54,176 nucleotides of DNA from an uncultured bacterium (GCA_902764415.1 CACWVU010000040.1:1-54176), one strand, 5' to 3'; counted from the stretch's first letter, positions 24,468-33,552 are shown. Program-made: numbers and translations. The notes: generated by a model not told the origin, from the sequence alone.

Positions 24468-26105
24468 ATGGCGGCGAAGTCGAGCATGCGCACCGGCGCC
24501 GCGGCGCTGGTGGAGAGCCTGGAGAAGGCCGGGGCCGAGGTGGTCTTCGGCTACCCGGGCGGGAACGTGGTGGACGTCTTCGACCGTCTCCGCGGCTCTC
24601 GCCTGCGCTTCGTGCTCGGCCGCCACGAGCAGGGCTGCGTCCACATGGCCGACGGCTACGCCCGCGCGAGCGGACGGCCGGCGGTCGTGGTGGTCACCAG
24701 CGGCCCCGGACTCACCAACACCATCACCGGCCTCGGCGCGGCGAACATGGACGGCGTGCCGATGGTGCTCGTCTGCGGACAGGTCCCGCTCGACCAGATC
24801 GGCACCGACGCCTTCCAGGAGGCGGACACGACCGGTCTCACCCGCGCCGTCTCCAAGCACAACTTCCTCGTCCATTCGGCGGACGAGATCCCCGAGACGG
24901 TGGCGCAGGCGTTCTACATCGCGACCCACGGCAAGCCCGGTCCCGTCGTCATCGACGTCCCGCGCGACTGCCAGCTGGCCCTCACCGCGGCGGCCTATCC
25001 GCCGCGCGTGTTCCTGAGGGCGTACCACCCCGAGGTCTCCGCGACGCCCTCGCAGGTCGCCCGCCTCGCCAAGCTCGTGAACGGCGCGAAGCGCCCGGTG
25101 ATCCTCGCCGGCGGCGGCGTCGTCGCCTCCGGCGCGTCGGGCGACGTCGCCGCGCTTGCGCACAAGGTCGGCATCCCCGTCGCGACGACGCTGATGGGCA
25201 TCGGCTCGTTCGACGAGACCGACCCGCTCGCGCTCGGCCTCGCCGGGCTCCACGGCGAGTTCGCCGCGAACGCCGCGATCGCCGAGGCCGACCTCCTGCT
25301 CGCGCTCGGCGTCCGCTTCAACGACCGCGTCACCGGCAGAAGCGCGGCGAAGTTCGCCCGCCGCGCGAAGATCGTCCACGTGGACTGCGACCCCGCTTCG
25401 ATCAACAAGAACGTCACCGTCGACCTCGGCATCATCGCCGACGTGAAGGAGCTCCTGATGACGGTGGACTCGCGGATAATGCCCGCTTCGCACGACGACT
25501 GGCTTGCGAAGATCGCCGCGCACCGCCGTCCGCGCACCGAGGGGCTCAAGCCGCTCCACCGCGGCGTCATCATGCCGCAGGCAGTGGTCGAGTCGGTCTA
25601 CGCCGCCACCAAGGGCCGCGCCGTCGTCGTCACCGACGTCGGCCAGCACCAGCTCTGGGCGGCGAAGCGCTTCCGCCACACCCGTCCGCGCCACTTCATC
25701 AGCTCGGGCGGCATGGGCGCGATGGGCTTCGGCATCCCCGCGGCGATCGGCGCGGCGATCGCGCGGCCGGACCGCAAGGTCGTCGCGTTCCTCGGCGACG
25801 GCGGCGCGCAGATGACGGCCGAGGAGCTGATCGTCGCCGCGGAACTCGGGCTGCCGGTCACTTTCGTCGTGTTTTCCAACGGCTCGCTGGGCCTGGTGCG
25901 CCAGATGCAGCGCCACCTCTGCGGCGGACGCTACTTCGCGACCGACCTCCGCTCCCCCGACTTCGTGAAGCTCGCGGCCGCCTACGGCATCCGCGGCGTC
26001 CGCGTGGCGGACGGGAGCAGGCTCGACGCGGCGGTGGCGAAGGCGCTCAAGTCGAAGGCGCCGACGCTCGTCGAGGTGGTGGTCGACAAGGAGGCAGAGG
26101 CATGA
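24468..26105 (+). CDS. ilvB: Acetolactate synthase, large subunit
   Basis: A 545-residue ThDP-dependent acetolactate synthase catalytic subunit, making 2-acetolactate or 2-aceto-2-hydroxybutyrate for valine, leucine and isoleucine. The N-terminal domain has GYPGGNVVDVFDRL and the catalytic Glu in FVLGRHEQGCVHMADGYARA. The ThDP motif GDGGAQMTAEEL with the NGSLGLVRQMQ Mg site is near residue 435. Residue MAAKSS at 24468 was chosen because GAAGGG lies 5-10 nt upstream; an in-frame TTG at 24438 overlapping the preceding stop is the alternative. It overlaps ilvN by 4 bp (ATGA). Confidence 0.95.
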   Translation: MAAKSSMRTGAAALVESLEKAGAEVVFGYPGGNVVDVFDRLRGSRLRFVLGRHEQGCVHMADGYARASGRPAVVVVTSGPGLTNTITGLGAANMDGVPMVLVCGQVPLDQIGTDAFQEADTTGLTRAVSKHNFLVHSADEIPETVAQAFYIATHGKPGPVVIDVPRDCQLALTAAAYPPRVFLRAYHPEVSATPSQVARLAKLVNGAKRPVILAGGGVVASGASGDVAALAHKVGIPVATTLMGIGSFDETDPLALGLAGLHGEFAANAAIAEADLLLALGVRFNDRVTGRSAAKFARRAKIVHVDCDPASINKNVTVDLGIIADVKELLMTVDSRIMPASHDDWLAKIAAHRRPRTEGLKPLHRGVIMPQAVVESVYAATKGRAVVVTDVGQHQLWAAKRFRHTRPRHFISSGGMGAMGFGIPAAIGAAIARPDRKVVAFLGDGGAQMTAEELIVAAELGLPVTFVVFSNGSLGLVRQMQRHLCGGRYFATDLRSPDFVKLAAAYGIRGVRVADGSRLDAAVAKALKSKAPTLVEVVVDKEAEA

Positions 26106-26347
26106 AAGGGGAGATCCACCGCATCAACTGCTACGTCGAGAACAAGCCGGGCGTCCTCGCGCGCATCGTCGGGCTCATCTCCGGCCGCGGCTACAACATC
26201 CAGACCCTCAACGTCGGCCCGACCGAAGACGGCACCGTCTCGCGGATGAAGATCGACGTCCTCGGCACCGCCCGCGTCGTGGAGCAGATCATCCTCCAGC
26301 TCCGCAACCAGGTCAACGTGATCGAAGTCTCCTCCCGCCGCCGCTGA
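26102..26347 (+). CDS. ilvN: Acetolactate synthase, small regulatory subunit
   Basis: An 81-residue protein consisting only of the N-terminal ACT domain (HRINCYVENKPGVLARIVGLISGRGYNIQTLNVGPTEDGTVSRMKI), which binds valine and confers feedback inhibition on the large subunit. The usual C-terminal domain of the 160-residue form is missing, as in other short IlvN/IlvM proteins, so it is short but not broken. Its ATG overlaps the ilvB stop. Confidence 0.93.
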   Translation: MKGEIHRINCYVENKPGVLARIVGLISGRGYNIQTLNVGPTEDGTVSRMKIDVLGTARVVEQIILQLRNQVNVIEVSSRRR

Positions 26348-26351
26348 CCTC

Positions 26352-26371
26352 AGCCGCGGCGGATTCCGCGG
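26352..26371. terminator. Hairpin between convergent ilvN and histidine kinase
   Basis: GCCGCGG (26352-26358), a CGGATT loop, and CCGCGGC (26365-26371) make a perfect 7-bp GC stem in the 30-bp gap between two converging genes. No T run follows on either strand, so it would be a weak or factor-dependent bidirectional terminator. Confidence 0.5.
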
Positions 26372-26377
26372 CGCAGC

Positions 26378-28234
26378 CTACGCCGGGTGCGACGTGGTCA
26401 GTGCGGTCATGAGCTTGTCGTAGGTCAGCGGCTTGAAAAGGACGCCGTCGAAGAGGTCGGTCCTGGCGTCGCCGCGGAACTCGGTGTCGGCCGTCACCGC
26501 GAACACGGGGAGGCGGCGGAAGCGGGGATCGGCGCGGATGCGCCGGATAAGCTCGGTGCCGTTCATTTTCGGCATCCAGAAGTCGGTAAACACGAAGTCC
26601 CGCGGACTGCCGGCCTTCGACGCCGCGTCAAGCTCTATGAGCGCCTCTTCGCCGTCGCACGCCTGCCTGATCGAGGCGACGCCGGCCCGTTTGAGAAGGG
26701 CGGACAGGACCGCGCGGTTGACCGAGGAGTCGTCGACCACCAGCACGCGCTGCGGCAGCTTTATGGACGCGGCGGTCGGCAACGGCGCCGGCGCAGGCGC
26801 CGGATCCGGCGCGGGCGCGGCGCCCACGGTGCAGCCGACCACCCCCGGAATGCAAACGCTGAAAGTGGATCCCTTGCCGAGTTCGCTCTTCACGGACAGC
26901 CTGCCGCCCATCGCCTCCGTCAGGCTTCTGCAGATCGAAAGCCCGAGACCGGTTCCGTTGGCCCTGTCGGCCGCGTGGCTCGGATCCTGCACCTGGACGA
27001 ACGGTTCGAGCACCCGCGTCAGCATGTCCGGCGGGATGCCGCAGCCGGAGTCGGAGACGGCGAGCTCGAGGTTCGCCTCGCTGCAGGCCGCGGCAACGAT
27101 CACGGATCCGTGATCGGTGAATTTGACCGCGTTTCCGACCAGGTTGAAGAGTATCTGCTTGAACCGGTGTTCGTCGACCATTATCACCGGCAGGCCGATG
27201 GTGTGGTTGACGAGCTCTATCCCCTTGGCGGATGCCGACATCCTGAAGGACGAGAACACCGCGTCCACCAGTTGCTCGAGACGCACCGGACGCGGACTGA
27301 GCGTGATCTTGCCCGATTCCATCCTGGAGAGGTCGAGGACGTCGTTCACGAGCTGCAGCAGCATCGTGCCGCTGTCGCGGATGGACTTCAGCGCCTCGTT
27401 CCGCTTCGCCTGGTCTGGGATTCCGTCCTGGAGCAGCTCGGAGTAGCCGAGGATGGCGTTGAGCGGCGTGCGGATGTCGTGGCTGACGATGCTGAAGAAC
27501 ATGCTCCGCGACTTCTCGGCCGCGCGGGCCCGCGCCAGCGCCTGCTCGAGCTCGGCCGTGTGTTTCGCCGCCTGCTCGTCCTGGATGACGAAGATGTGGA
27601 AGAAGCAGGTGCAGATGAGACAGCCGAGCGCGGTGAAGGGCGTGAGCGGCCAGACGATCTGGAGGAGGATGGACACCATCATCGTCAGGCAGGACAGGAG
27701 TACCATCATGCCCCGTCGGCGATTGAAGGCGTTGCTGGAGACGGCTTTCGCCAGCACGAAGCCGGCGTTCAGGAGGTTGAAGGCGATGAGCAGCGCGATG
27801 AGCGGGTCGCGCGCCCAGCCGGTGATGTATTTATCCTGTGCGTCGAAGCTGAAGACGCAGTCGTTGAAGAAGTTCGCCGTCAGGAGCGCGACGTTGGCGG
27901 CGAGAATCGCGTAGCCGAACCACGTGAGCACCCGCGTCGCCCACTTGCCGAGCTCGAGGTAGACGACGGTGAAGCGGCACCACATGACCGCGAACGTGAC
28001 GAGGGACAGGAAGAACAGCACCGTGTCGCAGTACCAGGGGATGACCCAGCCGAGGCCGGCGAATATCCCCCAAGCGCCGTCGGCCGCGTAGTAGAAGATG
28101 ACTCCCAGCAGGAAGCCGCGGTAGCACTTCGCGCTCAAGGAGGATTCGCCACGACCCGCGAGCAGCCTGAAGTTGATGATCAGGTGTATCACTAACGCCG
28201 CGATGGAGAATACGGAATATGAGTATCCCTGCAT
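26378..28234 (-). CDS. Membrane hybrid sensor histidine kinase with C-terminal receiver
   Basis: A 618-residue sensor. The N-terminal 215 residues contain about seven hydrophobic segments (7TM-type sensor), followed by a short coiled coil, the HisKA dimerisation domain with H-box FFSIVSHDIRTPLNAILGYSELL, and the HATPase with N (LFNLVGNAVKFT), G1 (SDSGCGIP) and G2 (GTGLGLSI) boxes. A Pro/Ala linker (PAPAPAPLP) leads to a complete receiver domain with the DD pair (VLVVDDSSVN), phospho-Asp in FTDFWMPKMNG and the KP switch Lys. Start 28234 is chosen because AGGGAG precedes it and it lies downstream of the -10 box; the longer frame starts upstream of that box. No separate response regulator is adjacent, so output may go to a histidine phosphotransfer protein. 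Confidence 0.92.
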   Translation of the reverse strand: MQGYSYSVFSIAALVIHLIINFRLLAGRGESSLSAKCYRGFLLGVIFYYAADGAWGIFAGLGWVIPWYCDTVLFFLSLVTFAVMWCRFTVVYLELGKWATRVLTWFGYAILAANVALLTANFFNDCVFSFDAQDKYITGWARDPLIALLIAFNLLNAGFVLAKAVSSNAFNRRRGMMVLLSCLTMMVSILLQIVWPLTPFTALGCLICTCFFHIFVIQDEQAAKHTAELEQALARARAAEKSRSMFFSIVSHDIRTPLNAILGYSELLQDGIPDQAKRNEALKSIRDSGTMLLQLVNDVLDLSRMESGKITLSPRPVRLEQLVDAVFSSFRMSASAKGIELVNHTIGLPVIMVDEHRFKQILFNLVGNAVKFTDHGSVIVAAACSEANLELAVSDSGCGIPPDMLTRVLEPFVQVQDPSHAADRANGTGLGLSICRSLTEAMGGRLSVKSELGKGSTFSVCIPGVVGCTVGAAPAPDPAPAPAPLPTAASIKLPQRVLVVDDSSVNRAVLSALLKRAGVASIRQACDGEEALIELDAASKAGSPRDFVFTDFWMPKMNGTELIRRIRADPRFRRLPVFAVTADTEFRGDARTDLFDGVLFKPLTYDKLMTALTTSHPA

Positions 28235-28274
28235 TTTGGTCTCCCTAAATGACCCTTCACTGTCAGTTGCGCAT

Positions 28275-28299
28275 ATTATACCATAATTTTTGGTATAAT
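28275..28299. promoter_or_regulatory. Back-to-back divergent extended -10 promoters
   Basis: ATTATACCA (28275-28283) and TGGTATAAT (28291-28299) are perfect inverted copies with 7 bp between. Read outward they are the -10 boxes of the histidine kinase (minus) and the aldo-keto reductase operon (plus). Each -35 region would fall on or beyond the opposite -10 box, so RNA polymerase could occupy only one side at a time. Confidence 0.65.
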
Positions 28300-28329
28300 T
28301 AACACCACGAAAGGAAATATGGAAAAACG

Positions 28330-29580
28330 ATGACAACCAGATTCGCAGCTGACGGACGCAAGGTGTCGTTGCTCGGCTACGGCGCGATGCGCCTGCCGAC
28401 GGTCGACGGCGGCCACGCCAACGGCTGGGCGAAGGACGGCTACTCCGAGTCGGGGATCGACCAGAAGCTCCTCGACGCGCAGGTCAAGTACATGCTCGAC
28501 CACGGCGTCAACTACTTCGACACCTCGCCTGCGTACTGCCGCGGCGACTCCGAGGCATGCCTCGGGCGCGCGCTCAAGGCGAGCGGCTACGCGCGCGGCG
28601 ACTACGTCGTGGCGACGAAGCTCTCCAACTTCGCGCCGCAGCAGTATCCGCTCGACGAGTGCAAGAAGATGTTCGAGAGGTCGCTGAAATACCTCCAGAC
28701 CGATTACATCGACAACTACCTCCTCCACTCCGTCGGCAACGGCGGGTTCAAGACCTTCTCGCAGCGCTACCTCGAGAACGGCGCGCTCGACTGGTGCGTG
28801 AAACTGCGCGAGGAGAAGCGCATCCGCAACCTCGGCTTCTCCTTCCACGGCGACCCCAAGGTGTTCGAGTGGTGCCTTGAGCGCCACGGCGAGTACAAGT
28901 GGGACTTCTGCCAGATCCAGATGAACTACGTCGACTGGCTCCACGCCAAGGCGGTGAACGAGCGCAACCTCGACGCGAAGTACCTCTACGAGCGGCTGAC
29001 CGAGTTGAAGATCCCCATCGTCGTGATGGAGCCGCTGCTCGGCGGGCGCCTTGCGCGCTACAACTACGCGCTCGCGAAGGAGCTTACGCCGCTCGACCCC
29101 GAGGCCAGCCTCGCGAAGTGGGCGCTCCGGTTCTGCGGCACCTACCCGAACGTGATGACGATCCTCTCCGGCATGACCTTCACCGAGCACATCGAGGAGA
29201 ACGTCGCCACCTGCTCCCCGCTCTTGCCCTGCGGCGAGAAGGAGCTCGCGGCGCTCGAGCGCGCGGCGGTCGCGCTCCTCAAGCTCAACACCATCCCCTG
29301 CAACAGCTGCCAGTACTGCATGCCGTGCCCGTACGGACTCGACATCCCCACGATCCTCACCTTCCGCAACGAGGTCCTCTCCGCCAAGACCGCCCCGTCC
29401 GCGCGGGAGGTGCTGAAGGCTTATGCGAAGGCCGTGCCCGAGGAGCTGCGCCGCGCCGACCACTGCACCGGCTGCGGCCGCTGCTTCCTGCACTGTCCCC
29501 AGACGATCGACATCCCCAAGGAGCTTGCGGTCATCGACGAGTGGATTGACTCGCTCAAGAACGAGGAGGCCCACCGATGA
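28330..29580 (+). CDS. Aldo/keto reductase with C-terminal 4Fe-4S domain
   Basis: A 416-residue protein: aldo/keto reductase TIM barrel (about 1-290; GYGAMRLPTVDGG, YFDTSPAYC with the catalytic Tyr, DNYLLHSVG, FCQIQMNYVDW) followed by a ferredoxin-like tail. The cysteine motifs are CNSCQYCMPCPYGLDIP near 322-338 and CTGCGRCFLHCP near 382-393. This is the AKR subfamily with iron-sulfur clusters common in anaerobes. The substrate is unknown. Ribosome site spacing is odd: AAAGGA sits 3 nt before an ATG at 28319 that opens a 4-codon frame (MEKR) overlapping the real start as ATGA, so re-initiation may be used. It overlaps the next gene by ATGA. Confidence 0.9.
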   Translation: MTTRFAADGRKVSLLGYGAMRLPTVDGGHANGWAKDGYSESGIDQKLLDAQVKYMLDHGVNYFDTSPAYCRGDSEACLGRALKASGYARGDYVVATKLSNFAPQQYPLDECKKMFERSLKYLQTDYIDNYLLHSVGNGGFKTFSQRYLENGALDWCVKLREEKRIRNLGFSFHGDPKVFEWCLERHGEYKWDFCQIQMNYVDWLHAKAVNERNLDAKYLYERLTELKIPIVVMEPLLGGRLARYNYALAKELTPLDPEASLAKWALRFCGTYPNVMTILSGMTFTEHIEENVATCSPLLPCGEKELAALERAAVALLKLNTIPCNSCQYCMPCPYGLDIPTILTFRNEVLSAKTAPSAREVLKAYAKAVPEELRRADHCTGCGRCFLHCPQTIDIPKELAVIDEWIDSLKNEEAHR

Positions 29581-31181
29581 AGAAGTTCGCCAAGGTTGTC
29601 GTCGCCGCCGCGGCGCTCGCCGCCGTCACCGCCGCGTTCTTCGGCGTGAAGAGCGAAGTCGTCTGCCGAATCCAGCCCGCCGCGACATACGTGTTCCTCG
29701 TGGTGCTCCTGCTGACGCCGCTCGTCGGACGGCTCTTCTGCGAGTGTCTCTGCCCGCTCGGGATCATCCAGTCGGTCGTCAACTGGCTCTTCCATCCCAG
29801 GACGAAGGTCCGCCGCGTCTGCACCCGCCTTCCGGAAAAGCAGGCGCAGCGCGTCGTCCGCTGGACTGTCTTCGCCGCCTCAGCCGCGCTGGTGGCAACC
29901 GGCTTCGGTGCGCTCGGCTGGTTTCTGACTCCGTACTCGATTTACGGCAAGGCGCTTACGCTCTTCTGGCCCGGCGTTGCGGCCTTCGCGCTCGTCGTGG
30001 TTCTCGCGGCAGTTGGGAAGGGGAGGCTCTGGTGCAACTGGATCTGCCCCGCGGGAACGCTCTTCACCATCCTCTCGAAGAAGAGCGTCTGCGCCCACAA
30101 GGTCGGTCCCGGCTGCGGAAACTGCCGCGCCTGTTTCGGCGCGGGGGCGGGCGGGACGCCCAAGGCGGACGGCGGAGTGACGCGCCGCGACGCGCTGAAG
30201 GGAGTTGCCGTCCTGGCGGCGGCCGACGTGGTCGAGAAGACCACCGATGGCGGCTACGCCCAGGTGTCCCTCCCCGGCGTGCCGGAGCGTCCGGTGCCGG
30301 TGTTGCCGCCGGGCGCGGTCGACCGCGGGCTGTTCAACGCCAAGTGCGTCGCCTGCGGACTCTGCATCGCCAGCTGCCCGGGCAAGTGCCTCGTGGCCTC
30401 CACAGCGCTGAAGCGCTTCGGCCAGCCGGAGATGGACTTCCGCCGCGGCTACTGCCTCTCCGGCTGTGACTACGTCTGCGGACATGTCTGCCCGGCCGGC
30501 GCGATAAACCCGATTCCGCGCCTCGAGCGGAAGAACGTCCACGTCGGCCACGCAATCTGGAAGAAGGACCTCTGCATCCGCGCGACGGACGACGTCCAGT
30601 GCACCGCGTGCTCGCGCAAGTGCCCGGTGCAGGCGATCCACCTCGTCGAGGGCTTCCCGGTCGTGGACAAGGCGAAGTGCATCGGCTGCGGCGCGTGCGA
30701 GCACGTCTGCCCGGCGCGGCCGCTGCCGGCGATATTCGTCAAGGGTTTCGAGCGGCAGCGGCTGGTGTGGCCGATGGACGAGCTGAGCCTCATCGCCGAG
30801 ATGAAGTCGCTCATCGAGAAGGGTGCCTCGTGCGTCGTGGCGAAGGACGGGGTGATCGTCGGCCAGGAGATGGGCCGCGGCATTCTGCCGATCCTGAAGC
30901 TGCTCGACGACGGCAAGCTTGCGCACGCGGTCGTAGTCGACAAGGTGGTCGGGCGCGCGGCGGCTGCGATCTGCGTGGTCGGCGGCGCGAAGCGGGTGCA
31001 CGCGGCGATCATGGGGGCGGACGCCGTGGCGCTCCTGAAGGCGCACGGCATCGCGTCGTCGGCCGACCGGACGGTCCCGAGAATCCTGAACCGCGACCTT
31101 TCCGACGGCTGCCCGATGGAGCGGGCCGTCGACGGCATCGACGACCCGGCGGAGATGGTCAAGGCGCTGAGACGCAGATGA
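29577..31181 (+). CDS. NapH/NapG-like polyferredoxin fused to DUF1893
   Basis: A 534-residue membrane iron-sulfur protein in three parts. Residues 1-165 are NapH-like: four hydrophobic segments and CECLCP (55-60) plus CNWICP (153-158) motifs. Residue 202-208 TRRDALK followed by a hydrophobic run resembles a twin-arginine signal placed internally, exactly where a NapG/MauM ferredoxin would begin. CVACGLCIASCPGKC (257-271), a CxxxCDYVCGHVCP group (293-306), CTACSRKCP (342-350) and CIGCGACEHVCP (368-379) can hold about four 4Fe-4S clusters. Residues about 405-534 are a DUF1893 domain (CVVAKDGVIVGQEMGRGILPIL ... DKVVGRAAA ... VPRILNRD). It probably carries electrons between quinol and a periplasmic or cytoplasmic partner; the DUF1893 role is unknown. 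Translationally coupled both sides by ATGA. Confidence 0.85.
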   Translation: MKKFAKVVVAAAALAAVTAAFFGVKSEVVCRIQPAATYVFLVVLLLTPLVGRLFCECLCPLGIIQSVVNWLFHPRTKVRRVCTRLPEKQAQRVVRWTVFAASAALVATGFGALGWFLTPYSIYGKALTLFWPGVAAFALVVVLAAVGKGRLWCNWICPAGTLFTILSKKSVCAHKVGPGCGNCRACFGAGAGGTPKADGGVTRRDALKGVAVLAAADVVEKTTDGGYAQVSLPGVPERPVPVLPPGAVDRGLFNAKCVACGLCIASCPGKCLVASTALKRFGQPEMDFRRGYCLSGCDYVCGHVCPAGAINPIPRLERKNVHVGHAIWKKDLCIRATDDVQCTACSRKCPVQAIHLVEGFPVVDKAKCIGCGACEHVCPARPLPAIFVKGFERQRLVWPMDELSLIAEMKSLIEKGASCVVAKDGVIVGQEMGRGILPILKLLDDGKLAHAVVVDKVVGRAAAAICVVGGAKRVHAAIMGADAVALLKAHGIASSADRTVPRILNRDLSDGCPMERAVDGIDDPAEMVKALRRR

Positions 31182-32041
31182 AGACCGGGCTGGTGCTGGA
31201 GGGCGGGGCGATGCGCGGGCTGTTCACGGCCGGCGTCCTGGACGTGCTCATGGAGCGCGGCGTCAGGTTCGACGGCGCGATCGGCGTGTCGGCCGGCGCG
31301 TGCTTCGGCTGCAACTACAAGAGCGGGCAGGTCGGCCGCGTCATCCGCTACAACCAGCGCTTCGCGCGCGACCCGCGCTACTGCTCCTGGATGTCGCTGC
31401 TGAAGACAGGCGACCTCTTCGGCGCCGACTTCTGCTACCGCGAGCTGCCGACGGAGCTGGACGTGTTCGACGCGGCAGCGTACGCGGCGAATCCGATGGA
31501 GTTCTACGTCGTGGCCACCGACTGCGCGACCGGGAGGCCCGTCTACAGGCGGCTCGACCGCGCGGATGCGGAGGCGTTCCGGTGGATGCGGGCCTCGGCG
31601 TCGATGCCGCTCGTCTCGCGTCCGGTCGAAATCGACGGTCGCGAATACCTGGACGGCGGGCTTTCGGATGGCATACCGCTCCGCTACTTCGAGTCGATCG
31701 GCTTCGAGCGCAACCTGGTCGTCACCACCCGCCCGCACGGCTACCGCAAGTTTCCGAAGAAGCGGATCGCGCTCCTCAGGCCGCTCTTCCGCCATCCCGC
31801 CGTCTACCAGGCGCTGAAGAACCGCTATAAGTGGTACAACGAGACGCTGGAGTACATCGACTCACGCGTCGCCGAGGGGAAGGCGATGCTGGTCTGCCCG
31901 AAGGAGCCGCTGCCGATCTCGCGCGTCTGTCACGACCCGGAGGCGATGCAGCGTGTCTACGACCTCGGCCGGGAGGCCGGCGAGTCGGCCGCCGCGGAGT
32001 GGAATGAGAAAACCATCATGAAACAGGAGGGAAAGCCATGA
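31178..32041 (+). CDS. Patatin-like phospholipase
   Basis: A 287-residue patatin-family lipid acyl hydrolase. The oxyanion-hole motif LEGGAMRGLFTAGVLD is near the N-terminus, the nucleophile elbow GVSAGA (GxSxG) near 36-41 and the catalytic Asp in EYLDGGLSDGIP near 158-169, so the Ser-Asp dyad is complete. It matches the YjjU/DUF6363-like bacterial group with a C-terminal extension. It has no signal peptide and is presumably cytosolic or peripheral. The ATG overlaps the stop of the polyferredoxin gene and its own stop overlaps the start of rmuC. Confidence 0.88.
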   Translation: MKTGLVLEGGAMRGLFTAGVLDVLMERGVRFDGAIGVSAGACFGCNYKSGQVGRVIRYNQRFARDPRYCSWMSLLKTGDLFGADFCYRELPTELDVFDAAAYAANPMEFYVVATDCATGRPVYRRLDRADAEAFRWMRASASMPLVSRPVEIDGREYLDGGLSDGIPLRYFESIGFERNLVVTTRPHGYRKFPKKRIALLRPLFRHPAVYQALKNRYKWYNETLEYIDSRVAEGKAMLVCPKEPLPISRVCHDPEAMQRVYDLGREAGESAAAEWNEKTIMKQEGKP

Positions 32042-33348
32042 TCTACATTGCAGTTCTGCTTGCGTGTGTCGCAGGCGCGTTGGGGGCGGCGCTCGTTGCG
32101 TCCCGCTCGGCGCTGCGCACCGCCCGTCAGTCGGCGGAGGCATATTCCGCCGAAGTGCAGCGGCTGGGCGGGGAGAACGCCACGCTCACGGCGACGCTCG
32201 CCGCCAGAGACGAGGCGACGGAGGCCCGGCTCGCGGACAAGGACCGCGCCTGCGAGGAGCGCCTCGCGGAGCTGAGGCGCACAGTCGAGGAGACCATCGC
32301 GCGCCTGCGCAGCGAGTTCTCGGCGCTTGCGGCGGACAAGCTCGAAGAGAAGTCGGGCCTCCTCTCCGAACGCAACGCCAAGGACGTCAAGCCGCTCTTT
32401 GACGCCCTTAGGCAGAACATCGACGAATTCCGCAAGGCGGCCGAATCCGCAAGGGAGTCCAACGTCAAGCTGGGCGGAGAGCTCTCGGCCAGGATCGAGG
32501 AGGTCGGCCGCAAGGCGCAGAGCCTCGGACGCCAGGCCGACGACTTCGTGACGGCGCTTAGGGGCGGAAACAAGAACCAGGGAAACTGGGGCGAAGGCAT
32601 CGTGCGCAACGTCCTGGAGGGCGCGGGCCTGCGGCCGGACGCGGACTTCATCGAGCAGCATGGCGCGAGCGACGCGGGAATGCCGGACTTCACCGTTCTC
32701 GACGGAACCCACCGGAAGATCCTCATCGACGCCAAGGTCAACATCGACGCATTCCTCGCGGCCGACCAGGCGGCGAAGGAAGGGCGCGCGGAGGAGGCCG
32801 AGAAGCTGCTTGGCGAGCATGCCAAGAGGGTGCGGACGCAGGTCGCCAACCTTTTTTCCAAGAACTACCCTGCCAAGCTCAAGGAGAGCGACTCTGACCT
32901 CGAGGCGGAATACTCGCCGGTCGTCATAATGGCGATGCCGAGCGAGGCGACGTATTCGGCGGCCATTACCGCCGACCCGCAGCTCGTCTCCTACGCCAAC
33001 GAACATGCCGTCGTCCTTGCCTCGCCGCAGATGCTGTTCGGATACCTGGTCCTCTTCAAGATCGGCATGGACAGGCTCAAGGTCGACCGCAACAACCAGA
33101 ACATATCGAATCGGGCAAGGCAGATCCTCGAGCGCATGGACGCCGCGTTTGCCGCGCTGGAGAAGATCGGCAAGTCGCTTGACTCCGCGCAGGAGCAGTA
33201 CCACGAGGCCATGCGCAAGCTCGGCGGCGAAAACGGCGCCCAGAACATCCTTGTGCCGGCGCGCGAACTGGCGAAGCTCGCTTCGAAGACGAAGACGCCC
33301 GTATCGCTCGCGATGCAGCAGGCAGACGCCGTGGAAGTGTTCCAGTAA
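32038..33348 (+). CDS. rmuC: DNA recombination protein RmuC
   Basis: A 436-residue RmuC. An N-terminal membrane helix (IYIAVLLACVAGALGAALVA) is followed by a coiled coil of about 110 residues, then the PD-(D/E)XK-like RmuC nuclease domain (GNWGEGIVRNVLEGAGLRPDADFIEQ ... KILIDAKVNIDAF) near 180-240. It limits rearrangements at inverted repeats and has been linked to defence. The ideal AGGAGG ribosome site lies 8 nt before ATG 32038, inside the patatin gene. It is the last gene of the operon; a heptamer element begins 15 bp after its stop. Confidence 0.92.
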   Translation: MIYIAVLLACVAGALGAALVASRSALRTARQSAEAYSAEVQRLGGENATLTATLAARDEATEARLADKDRACEERLAELRRTVEETIARLRSEFSALAADKLEEKSGLLSERNAKDVKPLFDALRQNIDEFRKAAESARESNVKLGGELSARIEEVGRKAQSLGRQADDFVTALRGGNKNQGNWGEGIVRNVLEGAGLRPDADFIEQHGASDAGMPDFTVLDGTHRKILIDAKVNIDAFLAADQAAKEGRAEEAEKLLGEHAKRVRTQVANLFSKNYPAKLKESDSDLEAEYSPVVIMAMPSEATYSAAITADPQLVSYANEHAVVLASPQMLFGYLVLFKIGMDRLKVDRNNQNISNRARQILERMDAAFAALEKIGKSLDSAQEQYHEAMRKLGGENGAQNILVPARELAKLASKTKTPVSLAMQQADAVEVFQ

Positions 33349-33362
33349 TCGGCCGGGTTCCA

Positions 33363-33506
33363 GGAAGTGTTTCAGCGTCCAGCAACCAGCAGCCAATGGG
33401 ATGCGGATGTAGCCCTCCCTTCACTGATTACTGGTTACTGGTTGCTGATTACTGGTTACTGGTTGCTGATTGCTGGTTACTGGCTGTTGGCTGCTGAAAC
33501 ACTTCC
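33363..33506. repeat. Heptamer element 2
   Basis: GGAAGTGTTTCAGC (33363-33376) and its exact inverse GCTGAAACACTTCC (33493-33506) bound 144 bp. The right interior is a run of degenerate heptamers (TGATTAC, TGGTTAC, TGGTTGC and variants), the inverse of the CAGYAAC unit; the left interior carries the CAGCAAC form. It lies between rmuC and the tRNA-Arg promoter. No gene is present in 33349-33576. Confidence 0.75.
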
Positions 33507-33552
33507 ATAGGCCAATTTATTGCGTTTGGCCATAGAGACGGGACACTTATTT

